Shown in pieces: positions 58,868 through 64,000 of a DNA stretch of 64,000 nt. The notes beneath the pieces are model-generated. The model saw only the letters and a program-made list of their open reading frames with translations. It had not been told where the DNA came from and made no database searches. Source of the stretch: Paenibacillus sp. XY044 (lineage in GTDB: Bacteria > Bacillota > Bacilli > Paenibacillales > Paenibacillaceae). The stretch's first letter is position 1; each line of letters opens with the position of its first letter. A program made the translations under genes and the position numbers. The stretch covers positions 248,001 through 312,000 of the forward strand of contig NZ_NQMO01000007.1 of NCBI RefSeq assembly GCF_002257645.1. Direction: 5' to 3'.

Positions 58868-59596
58868 TCAGCGCACCGGAATATTGCTTTGATAGGCTAG
58901 ACCGACTCTTTTCCTTTTAAACGCTCCTTCGAGCTCAAGATGCTCCAACATACACGTTACGACATCGTCATAAGCAACATTTAGCTCTTGAAATCTGCCG
59001 AACAAGTGACCGGCTATTTCTGCCTCAGAAAGTTCCTTGATCGTCTCCGGCATCGGAACGGGTAAGATTTCCGTTGTTACATGTAAATGAGCCGAATCTG
59101 GCTGCTCTCTCGAATCCATCATGGTTCCCGGACACATCATGGTCCAGTCGAGCCCAGTCCGTTGCAGCCTTTCGAAATTCCGGTTGTGATTTTTATACTC
59201 AGGTGGGAAGCCAGGTAAATTGTTGCCGATATGATCAGTATAAGGAATATTCAGCAGGCCGGCTCCTCCCATGACCCATACCCGCCCATTGAAACTGGGC
59301 TCCAATTCACATTGGCTTATAATGTTATCGACGATACGAACAAACTCTTCCCCCTGCCCCGCATGGCCGGCCGCAATAATAGCGGCGTCTTGATTCGCAA
59401 GCGCCTCCCTGACGCTCACCGGGTCCATCATATCGTCCACGATTACCTTCACATGCTTTGCGGAATGCTCACCAAGCTGATCATAAAGCTTCTCAGAATT
59501 TCGTACAAATGCGGTCATTTCATGCCCCATTTTTATCCCTTGTGCCAACACTCTTTTCCCTGTATTCCCTGTCGCTCCAAAAACAATGATTTTCAT
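58868..59596 (-). CDS. NAD(P)-binding oxidoreductase (NmrA-like SDR)
   Basis: 242 residues. The Rossmann motif G-A-T-G-N-T-G-K-R is at the N-terminus (7-15). Members are atypical short-chain dehydrogenases, often redox sensors or quinone reductases. AGAGGAGG precedes the ATG. It is the first gene of the pair controlled by a CTTACTT-N2-AAGTAAG site 95 bases upstream. Confidence 0.88.
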   Translation of the reverse strand: MKIIVFGATGNTGKRVLAQGIKMGHEMTAFVRNSEKLYDQLGEHSAKHVKVIVDDMMDPVSVREALANQDAAIIAAGHAGQGEEFVRIVDNIISQCELEPSFNGRVWVMGGAGLLNIPYTDHIGNNLPGFPPEYKNHNRNFERLQRTGLDWTMMCPGTMMDSREQPDSAHLHVTTEILPVPMPETIKELSEAEIAGHLFGRFQELNVAYDDVVTCMLEHLELEGAFKRKRVGLAYQSNIPVR

Positions 59597-59691
59597 TGTT
59601 CTTTCCTCCTCTTCATGGGTCCCAATTTTTGGTTAGCTCAAGCTTAGCATCGCTTCAAAAGGATGTTAAGAACCCACTTTAAAGTAGGCTA

Positions 59692-59707
59692 CTTACTTAA
59701 AAGTAAG
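59692..59707. promoter_or_regulatory. HxlR-type operator upstream of the NmrA-like gene
   Basis: CTTACTT-AA-AAGTAAG perfect dyad. The same half-sites appear at 60189-60204. A related half-site pair CACTTTAAAGTAG lies 20 bases away at 59675-59687. Confidence 0.65.
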
Positions 59708-59765
59708 CATGTCGGAAAGGGATACCCTAATTCATTTATTTCAGGAGTGCGACTGTAGGTAAACA

Positions 59766-59796
59766 AAAAGCTGCCCGGAATCCCGTGGCAGCTTTT
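59766..59796 (-). terminator. Terminator of the HxlR gene
   Basis: AAAAGCTGCC and GGCAGCTTTT form a 10-bp stem. It lies 30 bases after the regulator's stop. Confidence 0.75.
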
Positions 59797-59826
59797 ATTT
59801 GGAGTTGATTGAATTCGTGCACAAGT

Positions 59827-60174
59827 TCATTGAACCCGCTTTAATGACGCTGGTTCTTCATATTTCCGCTTATTATGATTCTCTCCCCAAGCACACATGA
59901 CCTCCGCTACAGGAATCAATGTTTGGCCGTACTCACTAAGAGAATATTCTACTTTGGGAGGGACAGTAGGATAGACCTTTCGATCGACTACGCCTTCTCG
60001 TTCCAATTCTCGGAGATGTTGTGCAAGCATTTTTTGTGAAACATCTGGTATAAGCTTTTCCAGGTCGTTGAATCGCTTTGAGGATTCAATCAAATGCCAT
60101 AAAATCATGGGCTTCCATTTACCACTTAAAACATGAATGAGTGTCTCAATTGGACATTCACGCTGATGAATCAT
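59827..60174 (-). CDS. HxlR-family transcriptional regulator
   Basis: 115 residues, a single winged helix of HxlR type (G-K-W-K-P-M-I-L-W-H-L ... L-A-Q-H-L-R-E-L-E-R-E-G-V-V-D-R). C7 in R-E-C-P-I-E is the conserved N-terminal cysteine used by redox-sensing members such as YodB and HypR. AAGGGG precedes the ATG. Operator-like dyads lie upstream of itself and of the NmrA-like gene. Confidence 0.92.
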   Translation of the reverse strand: MIHQRECPIETLIHVLSGKWKPMILWHLIESSKRFNDLEKLIPDVSQKMLAQHLRELEREGVVDRKVYPTVPPKVEYSLSEYGQTLIPVAEVMCAWGENHNKRKYEEPASLKRVQ

Positions 60175-60188
60175 TGATGAATCATCCC

Positions 60189-60204
60189 CTTACTTGGAAG
60201 TAAG
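60189..60204. promoter_or_regulatory. HxlR-type operator upstream of its own gene
   Basis: CTTACTT-GG-AAGTAAG perfect dyad 15 bases before the regulator's start. Matches the site at 59692-59707. Confidence 0.65.
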
Positions 60205-60353
60205 TGCATTAACCAAAATGAACATAACAAAATTTTACAATAGCTCTGGAATCAAGTCAATCCTGGATCATCCGAATGACGCAGGATGTCCAAACATTCC
60301 TGCATCAAGAGGAATACCTTATGATATACCCTTAAAGTCAGGAGGCTGATTTG

Positions 60354-60563
60354 ATGAGCCGGTTTCCGGATGTGGTCATTATCGTCAGAAGCAAGGAAAA
60401 TTTCGCCAACATCGGCAAAGTTCGCATTATAGGAAGCGCATCCCCTTGCCGCAGTACTTTAAGAGTAGGTGCCCCCGTGAAGGATGCTGTACTCTGTCTG
60501 CTGAAACATGGTTTCGTTATTACGGAACAGAAAAATATCGGCGTATTTTTCCGTATTCGATGA
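60354..60563 (+). CDS. Small hypothetical protein
   Basis: 69 residues. AGGAGG lies 8 bases before the ATG at 60354. The pattern looks protein-like (I-G-K-V-R-I-I-G-S and V-K-D-A-V-L-C-L-L) but the family is not recognised. No membrane segment. It may be a short gene or a fragment of one. Confidence 0.4.
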   Translation: MSRFPDVVIIVRSKENFANIGKVRIIGSASPCRSTLRVGAPVKDAVLCLLKHGFVITEQKNIGVFFRIR

Positions 60564-60723
60564 ACGGAGTCCGGCCTCCCGCAAGAGCATACTCATTTCC
60601 AGATTGCTCTAATAGGAGGCCCTTCCTTACTATCCTTATACTTGGTGTTCCTTTAGTTTCATCCTGGAGGTTTTGCACTTGGAAGAATCGTATATTCATA
60701 GGTTATAGCCGCGATACATAGCG

Positions 60724-61488
60724 TTACTGGTTAAGGGATAACTCGAAAAATTTTTTTAGATGATCGAGCAAAAACTGAGGTTGAGTAGAAATATACGAAA
60801 CATGATCTCCAGGCACTACGATTAGGTTGGTGTGAAGCAGCTTAGCCATTTCATTGGCGTACTCTGGGCGAATAATATCATTGTCTCCATTGACTAGCAG
60901 GACGGGCGCAGTAATTTGTTGCAGCTGCGTCGGCTCAAGAAAATCCACTTTATTCGGGTTATTCGCCATTTCTGAGCCTTTGGCAATAAGTTTGGCCCAG
61001 TTTTCAGGATGGGGGGCTGCACGTTCGTATTCTTGCCGCATCTGTGATGGAAAAGCTTCGGCGGAAGCGTGTTTTATGCCTTCGGCTATGTAGGGAAAAT
61101 AGCCGTCCAAACTATAAATGGTCGAGGCTAGTGCCAGCTTACGAACAAGGTGAGGGTTAGACTTCGCCAGATGGAGTGCGACGGTTCCACCAGCACTGTA
61201 TCCAAACACATCCGCTTTCGTGATTCCTAATTGACTCAGAAGTTCAGCGGTATCACGACCCATTTGAGCAAAACTTAAGGGACGGTTAATGTCTGCAGTA
61301 TGACCATGACCTTGCTGTTCGATTAAAACTACCTGACGGTGATGAGCTAACTCCGGTAATATCGGATCGAACATGCTGGCAGTCGCAAACTGGCCATGAA
61401 GCAAAATTAGGGGGTTACCACTCCCATGGATTTCATAATACATATTTAGTCCATTTACTTTCTCGTAACCACATTTTTTTTCACTCAT
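60724..61488 (-). CDS. Alpha/beta hydrolase
   Basis: 254 residues. Oxyanion L-L-H-G-Q, nucleophile S98 in G-Y-S-A-G-G, acid in G-D-N-D, and histidine in V-V-P-G-D-H. It resembles esterases/lactonases. AAGGAGG precedes the ATG. A partial HxlR half-site AAGTAAG at 61516-61522 in the upstream region hints at shared control. Confidence 0.88.
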   Translation of the reverse strand: MSEKKCGYEKVNGLNMYYEIHGSGNPLILLHGQFATASMFDPILPELAHHRQVVLIEQQGHGHTADINRPLSFAQMGRDTAELLSQLGITKADVFGYSAGGTVALHLAKSNPHLVRKLALASTIYSLDGYFPYIAEGIKHASAEAFPSQMRQEYERAAPHPENWAKLIAKGSEMANNPNKVDFLEPTQLQQITAPVLLVNGDNDIIRPEYANEMAKLLHTNLIVVPGDHVSYISTQPQFLLDHLKKFFELSLNQ

Positions 61489-61649
61489 AATTAAGCCTCC
61501 TTGCGTTGTCTTTGCAAGTAAGTCATTTCAAGTCTTCGACCTTCGGACGACTGGTATTTTCAATCGTATCACAATAAATGTTTCTAAGTTCTTTTGGATT
61601 GCTATCTTTAATGTTCGGTATTCTGCTTCCGCGGTGTCAAAAACACAGC

Positions 61650-61681
61650 AAATCCCCCCTTTATGCTCAAAGGGGGGATTT
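61650..61681 (-). terminator. Terminator of the DUF4965 gene
   Basis: AAATCCCCCCTTT and AAAGGGGGGATTT form a 13-bp perfect stem. It lies 33 bases after the stop of 61714-63642. Confidence 0.85.
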
Positions 61682-61713
61682 GATTATATCACCATCGTGA
61701 TGCAAGTCGTTGA

Positions 61714-63642
61714 CTATGATTGAAGCTTGCAAATCTCCTTATCCATAAGTAGCTTGATAAATAACCCGCCTTGTACCGATCTGTTCTGGAATCCGACCAT
61801 CTTCGCATCGGTCGTCGAGTACCAATCGGTCATTGGAACGCGGCTCTCCGATCGATCGTATGCGAGCCATAAACGATCGACGATGGTATTGAAATCATCT
61901 TTGTCTTCGCAGAGCGCGGCACTCCACACGATCCAATCGGATTTGGTGTAGGTGTTGCGATTGTCCAGCATGAGGCCGTAGGGACCCGAATGCTTCTCGA
62001 TATAGGCTTGCGTCTCCACTTTGAACGTATCTTCAGGGAATAAGTTCAGGCCGAAGATTTTATCCCAGATGGCATTATACTTCATGCTAAAAGAGCCGGG
62101 GCGATCGAATGCCAGACGGAACGTACCGCCTTCGTTCGCAGCCATCGTCTTCCATTGTTTCGCCATCGATCGGGCGAGTTCCATGAGCTCCTCAGCCTTT
62201 TCCTCGTTACCTGCCATGCGGTTCAAGATAGAGAAGCTGGCGATACCCATGATCGCTTTAAGCGACAAGTTGCAGTTATGGGCCAAGTGCCCTGCAAAAT
62301 CGTCCGTACACAGCTGGTTATCCGGATCGATGCCGTTTTGGATCAAGTACTGACACCAAGTTTCAAGATGTCCCCAGTTTTCTTGCGCAAATGAAACATC
62401 CTGCTCTGTTATCGCGACAGCCGCAGCGCATATTAACATATTGCCGCATTCTTCGACCGGCATTTGCCAGCCGGGTGTCGTTCCGTTGCTGTATACTTGC
62501 CCATTCAAAAGCGGGTAGGTACCCACATCGTGGGGAGCAAAGTCAAAATGCCAAACATCAGTTGAAGCGTATTTGAAAATCGGCCGAAGCATCCCCTTCA
62601 CCAATTCGGGATTATATATCAAAAATTGTGGTATGGAAGGGTAAGTCACATCAAGCGTGGCCGCACAGCCATTGCTGAAGTTCTCCTTGGAAATGAACAG
62701 AACTTCTCCATCCGGGCCCGCGACGATTTTATGCGCGGCAATAGCCTGCCGGTAAGCGAGGGATACCAGATCTGCATACTTTTCGCTTCCCGATGCCGAG
62801 GCGTCTTGATGCAATTTTTCTGCAAACCGTTCGCATTTCTTGTACAACGTGTCATATTCATTCAGCGCCTGCTTAATTGCCTCTTCGATCGTCTCTCCGT
62901 CTTTCCTCCAATAGGCATCCAGCTTTTGGTGAAAATATTCGATCGATTTGATATCATCATAGCCGACTGCAAAAAGCCCTTCTGCATTCTGTTCCGTATC
63001 CAGAACGATCGATAGCCCCATAGTATGATTTACTGTTCCGTAGAGGTTTGTATCTTCGGAAGCGCTTACTGAAGCGCCGCTATGATTTGATGCGAGATAG
63101 ACGTACCCCCAGTTAATTCGAAGATCATCCCCGCTTCTGGTTAACGGATGCTGAATCCTGCTGCCCACCTTGCCGCAAGTAAATTCAGGTTCGCTCAGAT
63201 CCGTATACACGGTCGGAAACTCGTATTTCAAGTTTTGGCATAACTCTCCATCTACACTGATGGCAACGGTGACGTCATGTTTTTTCCCGTCGTTCGACTC
63301 GGTTTTCACATGAATATAGGACACCGGTCTGGACATGAGCTTCAAATCATCCAACAACAGCGGGGTCGTGAACGTAACGGTTAACCGAATCTCATCGCTT
63401 GCAAACTCGTATTGGCTTGACAAAGCATGAACATCCAATTTGGTCTGCTCCATGAGCAAGCTATCCGGCTTAACGCCCATGAAAACATATTCTTTTCCGT
63501 CAACCAGCGCAGTTCCGGTCATCCGGTGAGGTTTACCCGTCCAATGCTTGGTGTCCGATTCATTGAGCTTGTCTGCCATTGACCAGATAGAAAAATACGG
63601 ATCAACGGTAATCAGCGGTACAGCTGGTGCACGAAGATTCAT
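61714..63642 (-). CDS. Glutaminase-like DUF4965/DUF5127 protein
   Basis: About 642 residues. The N-terminal block A-P-A-V-P-L-I-T-V-D-P-Y-F-S-I-W-S and W-T-G-K-P-H-R-M belong to the DUF4964/DUF5127 region; the barrel with T-D-D-F-A-G-H-L-A-H-N and the C-terminal D-R-P-G-S-F-S-M-K-Y-N are typical of the GtaA-like glutaminase/GH-like family. AGGAGG lies 7 bases before the ATG at 63642, chosen over 63687. No signal peptide. It diverges from an AraC gene, typical of sugar or glycoside control; glutaminase activity is unproven here. Confidence 0.85.
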   Translation of the reverse strand: MNLRAPAVPLITVDPYFSIWSMADKLNESDTKHWTGKPHRMTGTALVDGKEYVFMGVKPDSLLMEQTKLDVHALSSQYEFASDEIRLTVTFTTPLLLDDLKLMSRPVSYIHVKTESNDGKKHDVTVAISVDGELCQNLKYEFPTVYTDLSEPEFTCGKVGSRIQHPLTRSGDDLRINWGYVYLASNHSGASVSASEDTNLYGTVNHTMGLSIVLDTEQNAEGLFAVGYDDIKSIEYFHQKLDAYWRKDGETIEEAIKQALNEYDTLYKKCERFAEKLHQDASASGSEKYADLVSLAYRQAIAAHKIVAGPDGEVLFISKENFSNGCAATLDVTYPSIPQFLIYNPELVKGMLRPIFKYASTDVWHFDFAPHDVGTYPLLNGQVYSNGTTPGWQMPVEECGNMLICAAAVAITEQDVSFAQENWGHLETWCQYLIQNGIDPDNQLCTDDFAGHLAHNCNLSLKAIMGIASFSILNRMAGNEEKAEELMELARSMAKQWKTMAANEGGTFRLAFDRPGSFSMKYNAIWDKIFGLNLFPEDTFKVETQAYIEKHSGPYGLMLDNRNTYTKSDWIVWSAALCEDKDDFNTIVDRLWLAYDRSESRVPMTDWYSTTDAKMVGFQNRSVQGGLFIKLLMDKEICKLQS

Positions 63643-63738
63643 TTGGATTCCTCCTATTAATGCGTTTCTTATGGTATAATTTATCATGTTCGTATACGTA
63701 ATTTAATGGGATTTATCATTACAAATGTGAGGATTATC

Positions 63739-64000
63739 ATGATGAACGAAATAATTCACAATTTTTGGCATCTCAATGATTCCACGCTTCCACTCAATGT
63801 TCTCATGTCGGGCATCTCGTACTGCGATAAGAATTACTGGATCGAACGACATGGAGAAAACCTGTATTCGTTCGAATATATCATCGAAGGCAGCGGCGTT
63901 CTAGAGATTAATTCCCAGACGTTGTATCCTCAGAAAAACGACGTTTACATCCTGACTAAAAATAGCGACCATCTCTATTATTCCAGCGAAGAGCAGCCCT
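63739..64000 (+). CDS. AraC-family regulator, N-terminal part (runs off window)
   Basis: An open frame from the ATG at 63739 to the window edge (87 codons, no stop). GTGAGG lies before the ATG. The sequence (Y-S-F-E-Y-I-I-E-G-S-G-V-L-E-I-N, then L-Y-P-Q-K-N-D-V-Y-I-L) is the N-terminal cupin of AraC-type sugar regulators. The DNA-binding part lies outside. It diverges from the DUF4965 gene. Confidence 0.75.
   Translation, partial: MMNEIIHNFWHLNDSTLPLNVLMSGISYCDKNYWIERHGENLYSFEYIIEGSGVLEINSQTLYPQKNDVYILTKNSDHLYYSSEEQP

Noticed and set aside
63691..63698. CGTATACG palindrome between the DUF4965 and AraC genes
   Set aside because: Only 8 bp and a single copy; not enough to call an operator.
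1..64000. CRISPR array, phage or transposase genes, tRNA or rRNA
   Set aside because: No regularly spaced repeats, no cas-like or integrase-like reading frame, no transposase motif and no cloverleaf were seen by eye.

Overview
The window looks like a chromosomal segment of a Paenibacillus-type Bacillota. The gene families point that way: LplB/YtcP-type sugar permeases, roughly 530-570-residue lipoprotein sugar binders, YesM/YesN two-component genes, DUF4838 and GH38/GH95 glycosidases. So do strong GGAGG ribosome sites, frequent TTG/GTG starts and cre-like sites. No rRNA, tRNA, CRISPR array, phage gene or intact transposase was found. This is inference from sequence alone; no database search was run.

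Layout. 1-11.5 kb: a DinB fragment, then a minus-strand operon (sugar binder, DUF4838 protein, two permeases, BadF-type amino-sugar kinase, SIS protein) next to a DeoR regulator. A second SIS gene and a frameshifted HAD phosphatase diverge from the regulator, and a nucleoside hydrolase follows. 11.9-20.5 kb: redox and stress genes. A TetR gene diverges from DUF2255-MFS-carboxymuconolactone decarboxylase-aldo/keto reductase-cupin; a MerR gene diverges from a zinc alcohol dehydrogenase; a LysR gene faces an MFS exporter. 20.8-22.5 kb: a long Rieske protein of unusual architecture. 23.1-33.6 kb: a minus-strand operon for an alpha-L-fucoside-like substrate (two permeases, binder, YesM/YesN-type kinase and regulator, serine hydrolase, GH95 enzyme, esterase-like hydrolase). 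33.9-39 kb: small accessory genes (hypotheticals, a phosphotransferase, DUF5946, a drug exporter, a methyltransferase). 39.3-49.8 kb: a mannoside operon (GH38 alpha-mannosidase, two permeases, binder, two Gfo/Idh/MocA dehydrogenases) with a GntR/LacI-type regulator. 50-54.4 kb: sugar isomerase-like protein, PhyH dioxygenase, AraC regulator and an enolase-superfamily enzyme. 54.7-64 kb: VOC protein, a small aromatic-rich protein, a decayed DUF5946 copy, a MarR operon, an HxlR regulon, an alpha/beta hydrolase, and a DUF4965 (glutaminase-like) protein divergent from an AraC gene cut by the window edge.

How the parts work together. Three sugar ABC systems each have a binder and two permeases but no ATPase, so they probably share an MsmX-like ATPase encoded elsewhere. 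Each is linked to its own regulator and glycosidase. Matched operator-like sequences can be read for the DeoR, LysR, GntR, MarR, MerR and HxlR regulators.

The least ordinary features are small. (1) A palindromic repeat of about 70 bp occurs three times; each copy carries an intrinsic terminator and lies just 3' of a minus-strand gene. (2) A second palindromic repeat (GAACTAAAG/CTTTAGTTC) has ends that supply the TAG stop codons of two unrelated genes. (3) A decayed duplicate of the DUF5946 gene has lost its coding region but kept a promoter with a 19-bp spacer. (4) A Rieske domain is fused to about 480 residues of unassigned sequence.
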